Positions 24,868 through 37,446 of a DNA stretch of 64,000 bases are shown here, piece after piece. This DNA is from Halobaculum limi (GTDB taxonomy: Archaea; Halobacteriota; Halobacteria; Halobacteriales; Haloferacaceae): NCBI RefSeq assembly GCF_029490015.1, contig NZ_CP120468.1, positions 1,674,001 through 1,738,000 of the forward strand. The letters are read 5' to 3'. Each line of letters begins with the position of its first letter. Positions within the stretch are counted from its first letter, which is position 1. Both the position numbers and the translations under genes were made by a program. The notes under the pieces were generated by a model. That model made no database searches. It saw only the letters and a program-made list of their open reading frames with translations, and was not told the origin of the DNA.

Positions 24868-26118
24868 ATGAGTACGCAGGTCGTCGTCGTCGGTGCCGGG
24901 TACGCCGGTGCCGGGACGGTGAAAGCATTCGAAGACGCGATCGAACCGGGCGAAGCAGAACTGACGTGGGTGTCTGATCACGACTACCACCTCGTCCTCC
25001 ACGAGGCCCACCGCGTCATCCGCAAGCCCGAAGTCGAGTCGAAGATCGCTATTCCGGTCGACGAGATCAAAGACGACTCCACCGACTTCGTGAAGGGACG
25101 CGTCACCGACATCGACACCGACGAACGAGTCATCCACACGAACGCTGGCGACGAGGTCGACTACGACTACGCGCTCGTCGCGGTCGGCTCCGCGACCGCC
25201 TTCTTCGGTATCGACGGCCTGCGCGACCACGCGCTGACGCTCAAGAGCCTCGACGACGCCCGCGAGATCCACCAGGCAGTCAAGAGTGCCGGGCAGGAGG
25301 CGACGACGACCGACCCCGCGAAGGTGCTCGTCGGCGGTGCTGGCCTGTCGGGAATCCAGTCTGCGGGTGAGATCGCCGAGTTCCGCGACGACCACAAGGC
25401 TCCCATCGACATCGAACTCGTCGAGGGACTGGACTCGGTGTTCCCGAACAACGACCCCGAGGTGCAGGGTGCGATCCGCAAGCGCCTCGACCAGAAGGAC
25501 ATCGCTGTCTCCACCGGCGAGTTCATCTCGAAGGTCGACGACAACGCCGTCTACCTCGGCGGCGCCGAGGCGGAGTACTACGGCGAGGACGGCGACGGCG
25601 AGGCCCCCGAGAAGGAGGATATCGACTTCTCGGACGACCTGGTGATGGACTACGACGTCCTCCTGTGGACGGGTGGCATCACCGGCCAGCCAGAAGTCGA
25701 CGACTTCCACCTCGACGCCGACGACCGCTCCCACCGCGTGTACGCCGAGTCGACGTTCGAGACGAGCGACGACCGCGTGTTCGCCATCGGCGACACCGCC
25801 CTCATCGACCAGGGCGACGACAACGTCGCGCCCCCGACCGCGCAGGCCGCGTGGCAGGCCGCCGACGTCGCCGGCGAGAACCTCGCGCGCGCCGTCCGCG
25901 GTGCGCCGCTGAAGTCGTGGCAACACGAGGACAAGGGGACGCTCATCTCGGTCGGCGAGGAGGCCGTCGCCCACGACGTGAAAGGCCCCGGCTTCTCGGT
26001 GCCGATCAACACCTTCGGCGGCCCCGCGGCCAAGGCGCTGAAGAAGGGCGTCGCGAGCAAGTGGATCGCAGACCTCACCGGCTTCGGGCGTGCGCTCAAC
26101 GCCTGGAGCGACATGTAA
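24868..26118 (+). CDS. NAD(P)/FAD-dependent oxidoreductase, type II NADH dehydrogenase-like
   Basis: A 416-residue flavoprotein with the two-dinucleotide-fold design. The FAD fold starts at VVVVGAGYAGAGTVKAF (5-21), the NAD fold at VLVGGAGLSGIQSA (~145-160), and the second FAD motif is VFAIGDTAL near residue 305. It resembles type II NADH:quinone oxidoreductase, which feeds electrons to menaquinone without pumping. An acidic insertion (EYYGEDGDGEAPEKED) lies before the C-terminal domain. ATG 24868 is preferred because of the TATA box. Just after the stop codon the same frame stays open for 50 more codons. Confidence 0.88.
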   Translation: MSTQVVVVGAGYAGAGTVKAFEDAIEPGEAELTWVSDHDYHLVLHEAHRVIRKPEVESKIAIPVDEIKDDSTDFVKGRVTDIDTDERVIHTNAGDEVDYDYALVAVGSATAFFGIDGLRDHALTLKSLDDAREIHQAVKSAGQEATTTDPAKVLVGGAGLSGIQSAGEIAEFRDDHKAPIDIELVEGLDSVFPNNDPEVQGAIRKRLDQKDIAVSTGEFISKVDDNAVYLGGAEAEYYGEDGDGEAPEKEDIDFSDDLVMDYDVLLWTGGITGQPEVDDFHLDADDRSHRVYAESTFETSDDRVFAIGDTALIDQGDDNVAPPTAQAAWQAADVAGENLARAVRGAPLKSWQHEDKGTLISVGEEAVAHDVKGPGFSVPINTFGGPAAKALKKGVASKWIADLTGFGRALNAWSDM

Positions 26119-26271
26119 GCGGCGGCAAAAACCGCTTCAAGAACCGCGTTCTCGACGGGTCGAGACTCACCAGCGGACGCCGTCTCCAACACTGCTGTCG
26201 CGTTCGTCGTCACGCTGATCGCTGTCGTGGCTAGCGCACACGGCAGGACGTGGCGACGACTCGCTATCTGA
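26119..26271 (+). other. in-frame hydrophobic tail after the NDH-2-like stop codon
   Basis: The 50 codons after TAA 26116-26118 stay open in the same frame up to a TGA at 26269-26271. They encode a stretch containing VAFVVTLIAVVASAHG, which looks like a short membrane segment, and then a basic end. It has no start codon of its own near the stop. It could be a leftover C-terminal anchor, a read-through tail, or chance. Confidence 0.25.
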
Positions 26272-26292
26272 CTCCGTAGATCCGGCCGCCGA

Positions 26293-26826
26293 TCAGTGTT
26301 CGGGCGGTTCTGCGGGCGCTTCCATCCCGTCGATCTTGAGGATGAGAACGGAGGCGGTGTCGTCCTTCCCGTCGAGCGTACCGTCGATGACGAGTTTCGA
26401 CAGCGGCGTCGGACCGACGCTCACGTCGTCGCCCTCGTGGAAGTCGCGGACCGACCCCTGCAGGTGAATCTCCGCGCGGCACAGTTCGGGGTGGTGGACG
26501 GAGGTGAGGTTGATCTCTTGGACGTTGACGTTCTCTAACTTCTCGCCGTTGTGGAACAGCGGCGTCGACGCGGGTTCGTCGAGGCTCTGGAGGTCGAGTG
26601 CTTCGAAGGCGTTCGCGGTCGGCTTGTAGCCGCCTTTCGGCCCGGGTACACCCTCGACCAACTGCAGCGCTTTCAGGCTCTGCATCTGGTTGCGAATCGT
26701 ACCGGCGTTGCGCCCGACGGCGTCGGCGATAGTCTCGCCTTTCACCGCGTCTTCCTCCTCGCGGTAGAGGTTGACCAGTTCGTTGAGGATCTTCCGCTGG
26801 CTGTCCGTGAGTTCGATGGACGACAT
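26293..26826 (-). CDS. winged-helix transcriptional regulator
   Basis: A 177-residue regulator. The N-terminal ~75 residues match the winged helix of COG2524-type regulators (LTDSQRKILNELVNLYREEE, then GRNAGTIRNQMQSLKAL and a wing at GVPGPKGGYKPT). The usual paired CBS domains are absent. The C-terminal ~90 residues form a beta-rich sensor-like part ending in SVLILKIDGM. A TTTTAAG element near 26854, read on the minus strand, sits ~28 bp before ATG 26826. It is divergent from arginase, so regulation of arginase is possible but unproven. Confidence 0.8.
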   Translation of the reverse strand: MSSIELTDSQRKILNELVNLYREEEDAVKGETIADAVGRNAGTIRNQMQSLKALQLVEGVPGPKGGYKPTANAFEALDLQSLDEPASTPLFHNGEKLENVNVQEINLTSVHHPELCRAEIHLQGSVRDFHEGDDVSVGPTPLSKLVIDGTLDGKDDTASVLILKIDGMEAPAEPPEH

Positions 26827-27000
26827 TTGTTTATGGTTTTACCGGCCACCGCTTAAAACCACGGACCCGGTACGGCGACGTGACGCCGCCTCATTCAAAC
26901 GTCAATCCGCCGACGGCACGGGGGTGGCCGAATCTCGTGACGACGGTGCGGTCGGTCAGAACCACCGTGTTTGAAGCCCCCGGACACCGCCGCTTGGGGT

Positions 27001-27903
27001 ATGACCGTTCGTATCATCGGCGTCCCGACCGACTACGGTCAGGACCGACGCGGTGTCGACATGGGCCCCTCGGCCATCCGCTACGGCGGCCTCTCGGATG
27101 CGCTCGCGGCGGCGGGCGTCGACGCCGTCGACGACGGCGACCTCACAGTGCCGCGTGCGGAGGAACGCGACCCCGACTCACGCCCGCCGAGTCAGGGGAA
27201 CGCGAAGTTCCTCCGTGAGACTGAGGAGGTGACGACGGCGCTTGCCGACCGCGTCGCGGCCACCATCGACGACGGCGACACTCCACTCGCGTTGGGTGGC
27301 GACCACTCCATCGCCATCGGATCGCTGCGTGGGAGCGCCCGCGACGCCGATATCGGCGCGGTGTGGTTCGACGCGCACGGCGACTACAACACGCCGACCA
27401 CCTCGCCGTCGGGCAACGTCCACGGGATGCCGCTGGCGGCGGCGCTCGGCTACAACGAGTGGGACGGTGTCGAGTGGGCCAACGCCCCTGGACTGAGCGA
27501 GGAGAACGTGGCGTACGTCGGCCTCCGCGCCCTCGACGACACCGAACAGGCGGCCATCCGCGACTCCGAGATGACGGCGTACACGATGTCCGACATCGAC
27601 GAACGTGGCATCACCGACGTCGTCGAAGCGGCCCTCTCGGTCGCCGCCGACGGGGTCGACGGCGTCCACGTCAGCCTCGATATGGACTGGCTCGATCCGA
27701 CCATCGCGCCCGGCGTCGGGACGCCCGTCCGCGGGGGCGCTACCTACCGTGAAGCGCACCACGCGATGGAACTCGTCGCAGAGGCCAACTCCGTCCGTTC
27801 GATGGAGGTCGTCGAGGTGAACCCCGTCCTCGACGAGTCGAACGAGACGGCGTCGCTGGCGACGGAACTGGTCGCGAGCGCGTTCGGCAAGCGCATCCTG
27901 TAA
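27001..27903 (+). CDS. rocF: arginase
   Basis: A 300-residue ureohydrolase that splits arginine to ornithine and urea. The two-manganese site is complete: His102 (GGDHS), Asp124, His126 and Asp128 (FDAHGD), Asp227 and Asp229 (SLDMDWLDP). The motif SGNVHG (137-142) is the arginase form used to bind the amino acid's alpha groups, which agmatinases lack, so arginase is favoured over agmatinase. A GTTTGAAG TATA-like box is ~27-34 bp before ATG 27001. It is divergent from a winged-helix regulator. Confidence 0.92.
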   Translation: MTVRIIGVPTDYGQDRRGVDMGPSAIRYGGLSDALAAAGVDAVDDGDLTVPRAEERDPDSRPPSQGNAKFLRETEEVTTALADRVAATIDDGDTPLALGGDHSIAIGSLRGSARDADIGAVWFDAHGDYNTPTTSPSGNVHGMPLAAALGYNEWDGVEWANAPGLSEENVAYVGLRALDDTEQAAIRDSEMTAYTMSDIDERGITDVVEAALSVAADGVDGVHVSLDMDWLDPTIAPGVGTPVRGGATYREAHHAMELVAEANSVRSMEVVEVNPVLDESNETASLATELVASAFGKRIL

Positions 27904-28129
27904 CGGCGGTTCGTCCAGTCACTCGACTGTCGACTCCTGGGCACGCTTTTATGTAGAACACGTTTGTGGGCGCCACCGCCCGCAGTGGACGGGTGCGATG
28001 CCGGGATGTCGAACGTTCGGGCGGCCCCCGAGCGCTCGAAGCCGTTCGATTCCGAACGCGCGAATTGCGTTCTGTGACTGTCTCAAAAGATCGCAGCGTG
28101 GCGATGCGGTCGCCTTCGACGCGAGCGAG
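27904..28129. other. convergent intergenic region with hairpins and a TATA-like box
   Basis: Between the arginase and gyrA stop codons I see no convincing gene. CTTTTATGTA at ~27947-27956 is TATA-like. After it come several strong self-complementary segments: CGAACGTTCG at 28010-28019 and the perfect hairpin CGTTCG-ATTC-CGAACG at 28043-28058. This is either a two-sided terminator or a small structured RNA. Confidence 0.4.
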
Positions 28130-30607
28130 TTACGCTTCTCGCTCGGGGTCGACTCGTTCGGCCGAGAGCACGTCGACGGCGGCGACGGTGTCGCCCTCGT
28201 CTAAGTCCATCACGGTGACGCCCATCGTGTTGCGCCCGATGGTCGAGATGTCCTCGACGCGAGTGCGCATAATCTGCCCGGCGGCGCTCATCGCGAACAG
28301 GTGGTCGCCGTAGGTGACGGCCTCCACCGCGCAGACGGAACCGTTTCGCTGGTTCGTCTTGATGTCGATGAGCCCCTTCCCGTTGCGACTCTGTCTCCGG
28401 TACTGGTCGAGGTCCGTCCGTTTCCCGTAGCCGTTCGCGGTGACGGTCAACACCCAGTTGTGGGTCTCCTCGTCGATGGCAGCCAAGCCGGCGACTCGGT
28501 CGTCACCCTCCAGTTTGACGCCGCGGACGCCCCGGGCGGTGCGGCCCATCGCGCGCACCTCACTCTCGTCGAAGCGGATGGCCATCCCGTCGCGCGTGCC
28601 GATGACCAGATCGCGGTCGCCGTCGGTCACCTCCACGTCGACGAGTGCGTCGTCGTCCTCCAGCGAGATGGCGCGAATCCCCGTCGAGAGGATGTTCTCG
28701 AAGTTGTCGCCGGCGGTGCGCTTGATGTAGCCACCAGCGGTGACCATCGTGAGGTACTCGTCGCCGTTGAGGTCGGCCGTGTTGACGACCGCGGTGAGGT
28801 CCTCGTCGTCGTCTAAGTCGAGGACGTTCACCGCGGATTTCCCGCGGGCGGTGCGCCCCATCTCGGGCACCTGGTACGTCTTCAGTTGGTACACCTGCCC
28901 CTTGTCGGTGAAACACAGCAGGTAGTCGTGTGTGGACGCCAGGAACACCGACGAGACGCGGTCACCCTGCTTGAGGTCTGCGCCGATGATGCCTTTCCCG
29001 CCGCGATTCTGCGCGCGGAAGTCGGCCGCGGGCATCCGCTTGATGTAGTCGTCTTCCGAGAGGACGACCACGGACTCCTCCTCCGGGATGAGGTCCTCGT
29101 GGGTGACAGAGCCAGTGTCCTCGACGAAACCGGTGCGCCGGTCGTCGTCGTACTGGTCTTTGATCTCGCGCAGTTCCGTCTTGATGACTTTCAGCAGTTC
29201 CGACTCGGAACCGAGAATCTCGTTGAGGCGCTCGATGGTCGCCTGCACGTCCTCGTACTCGTTTTCGATCTCGGCGGCCTCCATCGAGGTGAGCGAGCCG
29301 AGTTGCATCCGGACGATGTGTTCGGCCTGCTCTTCGCTGAAGTTGAAGCCCTGCCGGAGCGCGGCTTTCGCGGCGTCGCGATTCTCGCTCTCACGAATCG
29401 TCTCGACGACGTCCTCGACGTTCTCCAGCGCCTTCAGCCGACCTTCGAGGATGTGTGCGCGGTCTTCGGCCTCCTGCAGGTCGAACTCCGAGCGCCGGGT
29501 GACGACCTCCTTGCGGTGGTCGATGTAGTGTTCGAGCGTCTCCTTCAGCGTGAGCACTTTCGGCTGGCCGTCGACCAGCGCGAGGTTGATGACGCCGAAC
29601 GTGGATTCGAGGTGGTGTTCCAGCAGTTGGTTCTTCACCACGTCGACGTTCGCGCCGCGCTTGAGTTCGATGACGACGCGGACGCCGTCGCGGTCGGACT
29701 CGTCGCGCAGGTCCGAGACGCCCTCGATGACGCCCTCGTTCACGTCGTTGGCGATGCGTTCGACGATGCGCGCTTTGTTCTCCTGATACGGGAGTTCGGT
29801 GACGACGATGCGCTTGCGATCGTTGCCGAACTCCTCGACGTCCATCTCCGCGCGGACACGGACGCGACCGCGGCCGGTGGTGTACGCCTTTCGGACGGAG
29901 TTGCGCCCGACGATGTTCGCGCCGGTCGGGAAGTCGGGCCCCTTGACGTGTTCCATCAGGTCCGCAATCTCCGCGTCGGGGTTGTCGATGAGTTCGATCG
30001 TCGCGTCGATGACCTCACCGAGGTTGTGCGGCGGCACCTTCGTCGACATCCCGACCGCGATACCGGTCGATCCGTTGACGAGGAGATTCGGGTACGCCGC
30101 CGGGAGGACGTCCGGTTCTTGTAGGCGGTCGTCGTAGTTGGAACTGAAGTCGACGGTGTCTTTCTCGATGTCTTCGAGCAGTTCCTCGGCGATGTTCGCC
30201 ATCCGCGCCTCCGTGTACCGCATCGCCGCGGCGGGGTCGCCGTCCATCGACCCGAAGTTCCCCTGGCCGTCGACCAACGGGTAGCGCATCGAGAACTCCT
30301 GGGCCATATTGACCAGCGTGTCGTAGATTGCTTGGTCGCCGTGCGGGTGGTAATCACCCATCGTCTCGCCCACGACGGACGAGGACTTCCGGTGACTCGT
30401 ATTGCTGGTGACGCCCATCTCGTGCATCGCGTAGAGGATGCGCCGGTGGACGGGCTTGAGACCGTCACGGACGTCGGGGAGCGCTCGACCCGCGATGACC
30501 GACATCGCGTAGTCGATGTACGACTGCTCCATCTCGTCTTCGATGCGGACGCGGTTGATCTGTGCGGCGCGGACGTCTTCGGGATTGACTGGGGCGTCTG
30601 AACTCAT
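28130..30607 (-). CDS. gyrA: DNA gyrase subunit A
   Basis: An 825-residue GyrA. The active-site tyrosine is Tyr131 in [10 protein letters not shown], in the DNA-cleavage domain. The usual QRSP-like region is [20 protein letters not shown], and the GyrA box lies near AQNRGGKGI. The C-terminal ~320 residues are the beta-pinwheel DNA-wrapping domain, with repeated blades (e.g. [26 protein letters not shown]). It acts with GyrB to introduce negative supercoils using ATP. The gene is 58 bp downstream of gyrB on the same strand and is convergent with arginase. Confidence 0.97.
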   Translation of the reverse strand: MSSDAPVNPEDVRAAQINRVRIEDEMEQSYIDYAMSVIAGRALPDVRDGLKPVHRRILYAMHEMGVTSNTSHRKSSSVVGETMGDYHPHGDQAIYDTLVNMAQEFSMRYPLVDGQGNFGSMDGDPAAAMRYTEARMANIAEELLEDIEKDTVDFSSNYDDRLQEPDVLPAAYPNLLVNGSTGIAVGMSTKVPPHNLGEVIDATIELIDNPDAEIADLMEHVKGPDFPTGANIVGRNSVRKAYTTGRGRVRVRAEMDVEEFGNDRKRIVVTELPYQENKARIVERIANDVNEGVIEGVSDLRDESDRDGVRVVIELKRGANVDVVKNQLLEHHLESTFGVINLALVDGQPKVLTLKETLEHYIDHRKEVVTRRSEFDLQEAEDRAHILEGRLKALENVEDVVETIRESENRDAAKAALRQGFNFSEEQAEHIVRMQLGSLTSMEAAEIENEYEDVQATIERLNEILGSESELLKVIKTELREIKDQYDDDRRTGFVEDTGSVTHEDLIPEEESVVVLSEDDYIKRMPAADFRAQNRGGKGIIGADLKQGDRVSSVFLASTHDYLLCFTDKGQVYQLKTYQVPEMGRTARGKSAVNVLDLDDDEDLTAVVNTADLNGDEYLTMVTAGGYIKRTAGDNFENILSTGIRAISLEDDDALVDVEVTDGDRDLVIGTRDGMAIRFDESEVRAMGRTARGVRGVKLEGDDRVAGLAAIDEETHNWVLTVTANGYGKRTDLDQYRRQSRNGKGLIDIKTNQRNGSVCAVEAVTYGDHLFAMSAAGQIMRTRVEDISTIGRNTMGVTVMDLDEGDTVAAVDVLSAERVDPEREA

Positions 30608-30665
30608 CGGTACACCTCCGTCTCGTGCGTGCGTCGTGTCCGTTGCATCGTCTTCGTCGGTCGCA

Positions 30666-32877
<2,212 letters not shown>

Positions 32878-35283
32878 ATGACGTCGTTCCAGTCGCAACT
32901 CGGCGAGGACCAGGGGATCGCCGACGAGTTGGCAGAGAGCCAACGAGAGATCTCCATCGCCGAGTTCTTCGAGAAGAACAAGCATATGCTCGGGTTCGAC
33001 TCGGGTGCACGCGGCCTCGTCACCGCCGTCAAGGAGGCCGTCGACAACGCACTCGACGCCTGCGAGGAGGCAGGCATTCGCCCCGATATCTACGTCGAAA
33101 TCCGCGAAGTCGGCGACTACTACCGCCTCGTCGTCGAGGACAACGGTCCCGGCATCACGAAGGCACAACTCCCGAAGGTGTTCGGGAAACTGCTGTACGG
33201 GAGTCGCTTCCACGCCCGCGAGCAGTCGCGCGGGCAGCAGGGGATCGGTATCTCCGCGGCGGTCCTCTACTCCCAACTCACCTCCGGCAAGCCCGCGAAA
33301 ATCACTTCCCGGCCGAAAGGCGAGGCCGACGCGCAGTACTTTGAGTTGATCATCGACACGGACACGAACGAACCCGAAATCAAAGCCGAGCGGACCACCT
33401 CGTGGGACCGCTCGCACGGGACGCGCATCGAAGTGGAGATGGAGGCGAATATGCGCGCCCGCACCCAACTCCACGACTACATCAAACACACCGCGGTCGT
33501 CAACCCCCACGCCCGCCTCGAACTTCGCGAACCCGGTATCGACGAACCGCTGAAGTTCGAGCGTGCGACCGACCAACTCCCTGCCGAGACGAAAGAGATC
33601 CGTCCGCACCCGCACGGCGTCGAACTCGGCACGCTGATCAAGATGCTGGAGGCGACCGAGAGTTACTCCGTCTCCGGGTTCCTCCAAGAGGAGTTCACCC
33701 GCGTCGGCCGCAAGACCGCCGACAAGGTGTGTGACAACTTCCGCGACCGCCACTTCGGCCGCGAACTCGGCTGGAGCGCGGACGAGTCGGCCGTCACGGC
33801 GGCACTGTCCGCGGCCGTCTCGAACAAGGGTGCAGAGGCCACGGACTTCTTCGCGGGCGAGGTAGCGAGTACGCTCGCGGGGCGTGACCGCACGGCCTAC
33901 AGCGAACTCCAGGAAGTCGTCGACAACGTCGCGGAGGCCGCACAGGAGGAGTACGGCACCCGCTTCGGCGCAACAGTCCGCGAGAACGCCGTCGAGGCGG
34001 CGTGGGCGTCGATAACCGCCTTCGACGAAGAGGCCGACGAGGACGAACTCACCGACGACCTCTACCCCATCGTCGACGACGCCACCTCCACTCGGAAAGA
34101 CGACGCGGTCGTCGCGGGGATGGCCCAGCGTCTCGCACGCCGGTTCGCCGCCGGCGACGAGCGCTCGCGGGCGACGCACAAGCGCCTGCTCCAACTCGTC
34201 GACGAGGCCGCGGACGACACCGAGGAGTTCGACGACGCCACCTTCGGCGACACCGCTCGTGAGAACGTCGTCGAGGCACTGTGGTCGCGGATGGTCACCG
34301 TCCCCGACGAGGTGCCGAAGGTGCGCGAGACGGCCGACGACCGCGACACCGCCTCCGAACTGTTGGAGGCGATGCGCGAGACGGACATCCTCGCCCCGCC
34401 CACCGACTGTCTCGCACCCATCACCTCGCAACTGGTCGAGGCCGGCCTCCGCAAGGAGTTCGACGCCGACTTCTACGCGGCGGCGACGCGCGACGCCGAG
34501 GTGCACGGCGGCGACCCGTTCATCGTCGAGGCTGGTATCGCCTACGGCGGCGAACTCCAAGACGGCGGACAGGTCGACCTGCTTCGCTTCGCCAACCGCG
34601 TCCCCCTCGTCTACCAGCGCGGGGCGTGTGCGACGACCGATGTCGTCAAGCGAATCGGCTGGCGCAACTACGGCCTCGACCAACCGGGTGGATCGGGGAT
34701 GCCGAACGGCCCGGCCGTCATTATGATCCACGTCGCCTCGACGAACGTGCCGTTCACCAGCGAGTCGAAAGACGCCCTCGCCAACATCCCAGCCATCGAA
34801 GACGAGATCGAACTCGCGGTCCGGGAGGCCGCCCGCGAACTCAAGAGTTACCTGAAGAAGCGGCGCTCGATGCAGAAGCGTCGCGAGAAGCAGGACGTCC
34901 TCGGGCGTATCCTCCCCGAGATGGCCGACAAAGTGGCGGAGGTCACGGGCCGCAACCGCCCGAACATCGACGGTGCGATGGCGCGCATTATGAACAACGT
35001 CGGCGTCGAACGCGAACGCGACGGCGACACCGTTCGCCTCATCGTCGAGAACCACTCCGACCGCACCGAGGAACCCGACGTGACCGACATCGTCAGCGTC
35101 GAACCGACGGACGTGCCCGAGGAGGCGACCGTCGTCGACCTCGACGGCGAGTGGTTCGTCAAGTGGAACCCGACCGTCCCCAGCGGCGAGGAGGCCGTCC
35201 TCGAGTACACCGTAGGAGAGGAGGCGGAGTTCGACGTGAACGTCGACGGTATCGAGACCGAGAAACTCACCGTGAACGCCTGA
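32878..35283 (+). CDS. top6B: DNA topoisomerase VI subunit B
   Basis: An 801-residue ATPase subunit of topoisomerase VI. The GHKL domain is clear: [16 protein letters not shown] (N box), [19 protein letters not shown] (G1), and [18 protein letters not shown] (G3 lid). A transducer domain follows, with the conserved Lys/Arg-rich [16 protein letters not shown]. Compared with hyperthermophile homologues (~530 aa) it carries a ~200-residue insertion in the middle (roughly 280-480: several acidic helical segments), as in other halophiles. It pairs with top6A, whose start is 1 bp after its stop. Together they relax and decatenate DNA. Confidence 0.96.
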   Translation: MTSFQSQLGEDQGIADELAESQREISIAEFFEKNKHMLGFDSGARGLVTAVKEAVDNALDACEEAGIRPDIYVEIREVGDYYRLVVEDNGPGITKAQLPKVFGKLLYGSRFHAREQSRGQQGIGISAAVLYSQLTSGKPAKITSRPKGEADAQYFELIIDTDTNEPEIKAERTTSWDRSHGTRIEVEMEANMRARTQLHDYIKHTAVVNPHARLELREPGIDEPLKFERATDQLPAETKEIRPHPHGVELGTLIKMLEATESYSVSGFLQEEFTRVGRKTADKVCDNFRDRHFGRELGWSADESAVTAALSAAVSNKGAEATDFFAGEVASTLAGRDRTAYSELQEVVDNVAEAAQEEYGTRFGATVRENAVEAAWASITAFDEEADEDELTDDLYPIVDDATSTRKDDAVVAGMAQRLARRFAAGDERSRATHKRLLQLVDEAADDTEEFDDATFGDTARENVVEALWSRMVTVPDEVPKVRETADDRDTASELLEAMRETDILAPPTDCLAPITSQLVEAGLRKEFDADFYAAATRDAEVHGGDPFIVEAGIAYGGELQDGGQVDLLRFANRVPLVYQRGACATTDVVKRIGWRNYGLDQPGGSGMPNGPAVIMIHVASTNVPFTSESKDALANIPAIEDEIELAVREAARELKSYLKKRRSMQKRREKQDVLGRILPEMADKVAEVTGRNRPNIDGAMARIMNNVGVERERDGDTVRLIVENHSDRTEEPDVTDIVSVEPTDVPEEATVVDLDGEWFVKWNPTVPSGEEAVLEYTVGEEAEFDVNVDGIETEKLTVNA

Positions 35284-35284
35284 T

Positions 35285-36400
35285 ATGAGCGCAGACACAC
35301 CCGAATCCGACACGAAACTGAACGAACAGGAGGCCCGCGAGCAGTTGATCGATCTGGCGGCCGACATCTACGACCAGTTCAACCGCGGCGACATCCCGCA
35401 GATGACGCTGCCGACGCGGACGAAGAGCAACATCGTCTTCGACGAAGACTCCGGCGTCTGGGTGTACGGCGACCGCACGTCGACGCGGTCGGCCAACTCC
35501 GTGCGCGGCGCGCGGAAACTTCTGAAGGCCGCCTACACCATCGACTTCCTCGCGCAGCAACTCGACGAAGACCGCTCGTCGACGCTGCGTGAGTTGTACT
35601 ACCTCTCGGAGTCGTGGGACTCTGACGAAGCCGGCTTCTCCGACCAAGACGAGTCGAATCAGTTAGTCGAGGATCTGGAGATCGTCTCGGGCGTCACTCG
35701 CGAGGACTTCCATATGCGTCCCGAGGAGTCCGGCGCGACGCTGATGGGCCCACTCGAACTGCGTGAGCAGACCCGCCGCGGCGAACGCGACATCCACTGT
35801 CAGGAGGACGTCGGCGAGGGGGGCTACCAGATTCCGAACAACCCCGACACGATCCAGTTTCTCGATCACGACATCGACTTCGTCCTCTGTGTCGAGACGG
35901 GTGGGATGCGCGACCGCCTCATCGAGAACGGCTTCGACACCGACTACAACTGCCTCGTCGTCCACCTGAAGGGCCAACCGGCGCGTGCGACGCGTCGGAT
36001 TACGAAGCGCCTGCACGACGAACTCGACCTACCGGTCGTGGTGTTCACTGACGGCGACCCGTGGTCGTACCGCATCTTCGGGTCGGTCGCCTACGGGTCG
36101 ATCAAATCCGCACACCTCTCGGAGTACCTGGCGACGCCGGAGGCTCGCTACGTCGGCATCCGCCCGCAGGACATCGTCGACTACGACCTGCCGACCGACC
36201 CACTCGCGGATTCGGACGTGAACGCCCTCGAGTCCGAACTGGACGACCCGCGCTTCCAGACCGACTTCTGGGAAGAGCAGATCGAACTCCAGCTCGACAT
36301 CGGGAAGAAGGCCGAACAGCAGGCACTCGCCGCACAGGGCCTCGACTTCGTCACCGACACCTACCTTCCCGAGCGACTCGGGGAGATGGGCGTCCTCTGA
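35285..36400 (+). CDS. top6A: DNA topoisomerase VI subunit A (Spo11 family)
   Basis: A 371-residue DNA-cleaving subunit related to Spo11. The catalytic tyrosine lies in the pair Tyr105/Tyr106 of [12 protein letters not shown], in the winged helix. The TOPRIM domain carries [12 protein letters not shown] and the metal motif [19 protein letters not shown]. The N-terminal ~25 residues are a halophile extension. It starts 1 bp after top6B stops (TGATATG), consistent with co-translation in a 1:1 complex. Convergent with a membrane protein gene. Confidence 0.96.
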   Translation: MSADTPESDTKLNEQEAREQLIDLAADIYDQFNRGDIPQMTLPTRTKSNIVFDEDSGVWVYGDRTSTRSANSVRGARKLLKAAYTIDFLAQQLDEDRSSTLRELYYLSESWDSDEAGFSDQDESNQLVEDLEIVSGVTREDFHMRPEESGATLMGPLELREQTRRGERDIHCQEDVGEGGYQIPNNPDTIQFLDHDIDFVLCVETGGMRDRLIENGFDTDYNCLVVHLKGQPARATRRITKRLHDELDLPVVVFTDGDPWSYRIFGSVAYGSIKSAHLSEYLATPEARYVGIRPQDIVDYDLPTDPLADSDVNALESELDDPRFQTDFWEEQIELQLDIGKKAEQQALAAQGLDFVTDTYLPERLGEMGVL

Positions 36401-36406
36401 GCACTG

Positions 36407-37348
36407 TCACTGAAGTTCCGCTTCCAGTTCGCGCTCTCGAGTGTCGCGGCGGCGTTGCGCGTCTGCACTCCCCGCGTCGGGCGACTGTGACTCTCGCCGC
36501 ATCCGGTCGAGTTCTGCCTCGATTTCGTGGTCGGCGAACGGCCCGCTCACTTCGTCTGCGCACGCCGCACAGTAGGTGTTCTCGCCCGAGGTGGTCGTCG
36601 CAACTGGAATCCCGGCGACGTATCGCCGCTCGGCGTATCCGCGGCGTTCGCCGTGGAAGATGCGTTTTCCACAGGCGGCACACGGCTCTGGTGGGTTGCG
36701 GACGCGTTCGCGCTCGATAGACTTCTTGCGGCCGAACGTCGACACCGGTTCGACGCCGGTCCGAATCACCGTCGGCGCGAGCGCCATCGCCAGCGACGTG
36801 AGGACGAACAACAGCGCCCCGGTCACCATCGCGGCCGCCGACAGACCGAGGAGGGCGGCGACGCCGACCCACACCACCCCGGCGAGCAACGCGAGCACCG
36901 CCGCCGCGACGGCACCGACCGTGAGCAAGTCGACCGACGGCCCCTCGTTGACTCGCTGCTCGGTGCCGTCGGCGTGGACGGTTCGGCGAGACGCGCCGAC
37001 GGTGAGGCTGTAGGCGGCGTACAACAGATTCCCGATGCCGCCAGTCAGCAGAAACACGATGACGTGGATGGGCAAACGCCCGAACCCTCGCTTGCGCAAG
37101 ACGACGCGGTCGCCGTCGTCTTCGAGGGTTCGCCACCCGGCGGCGTTGAGGTCGGCGGTGCGGCGGCGAAGCCACGCGCGGTCCTCGTGAGTCACCGTCT
37201 GCGGGCCGCTGTCGACGCCGCCGTCGGTCGCAATCGATCGTGCGTCGCCGTCGCCGACCCCGCCACAGTCCGAACGGACGCGGTCGCCCGCGGCGGCGTC
37301 GCCCCCGCAGTGGGGGCACGCCTGCGGGCCGGACGTGGGTGTGAACAT
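36407..37348 (-). CDS. membrane protein with N-terminal zinc-ribbon-like motif
   Basis: A 313-residue protein. The N-terminus has one Cys pair of a zinc ribbon (QACPHCGGDAAAGD) and a second site with only one Cys (RSDCGG). Two or three hydrophobic segments lie in the middle (e.g. LPIHVIVFLLTGGIGNLLYA and a long one after DLLTVGAVAAAVLALL). A C-terminal pair of CxxC motifs follows: PCAACGKRI and YCAACADEV. Membrane-anchored with cytoplasmic metal sites is the likely form. It ends in a charged helix. ATG 37348 is preferred over an upstream frame that looks non-coding. Function unknown. Confidence 0.7.
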   Translation of the reverse strand: MFTPTSGPQACPHCGGDAAAGDRVRSDCGGVGDGDARSIATDGGVDSGPQTVTHEDRAWLRRRTADLNAAGWRTLEDDGDRVVLRKRGFGRLPIHVIVFLLTGGIGNLLYAAYSLTVGASRRTVHADGTEQRVNEGPSVDLLTVGAVAAAVLALLAGVVWVGVAALLGLSAAAMVTGALLFVLTSLAMALAPTVIRTGVEPVSTFGRKKSIERERVRNPPEPCAACGKRIFHGERRGYAERRYVAGIPVATTTSGENTYCAACADEVSGPFADHEIEAELDRMRRESQSPDAGSADAQRRRDTRERELEAELQ

Positions 37349-37422
37349 TTCATACGAACTATGGTTCCGCAGTTGGAAAGCGTTTGCGCGGCGACGGGAA
37401 GCGGAGACCAGCGGTCGACACA

Positions 37423-37442
37423 ACACCGCGTCGGCGCGGTGT
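37423..37442 (-). terminator. hairpin terminator after the MBL-fold gene
   Basis: ACACCGCG-TCGG-CGCGGTGT is a perfect 8-bp stem with a 4-nt loop. It begins 4 bp after the stop of the minus-strand gene ending at 37447. On the transcribed strand it is followed by a mildly U-rich TTGTG. It is the clearest hairpin terminator in the window. Confidence 0.6.
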
Positions 37443-37446
37443 CGGG

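Noticed and set aside
28041-28058. A T-loop-like GTTCGATTCC sequence suggesting a tRNA
   Set aside because: No acceptor stem, anticodon arm or CCA-like end can be folded around it. The sequence is better read as a simple hairpin.
27998-28204. A 68-codon plus frame between arginase and gyrA
   Set aside because: It overlaps the end of gyrA in antisense and its product is Arg/Ser-rich without a motif.
28886-30124. A 412-codon plus-strand frame opposite gyrA
   Set aside because: It is the shadow of gyrA. Its product has no domain and its composition is explained by reversed codons.
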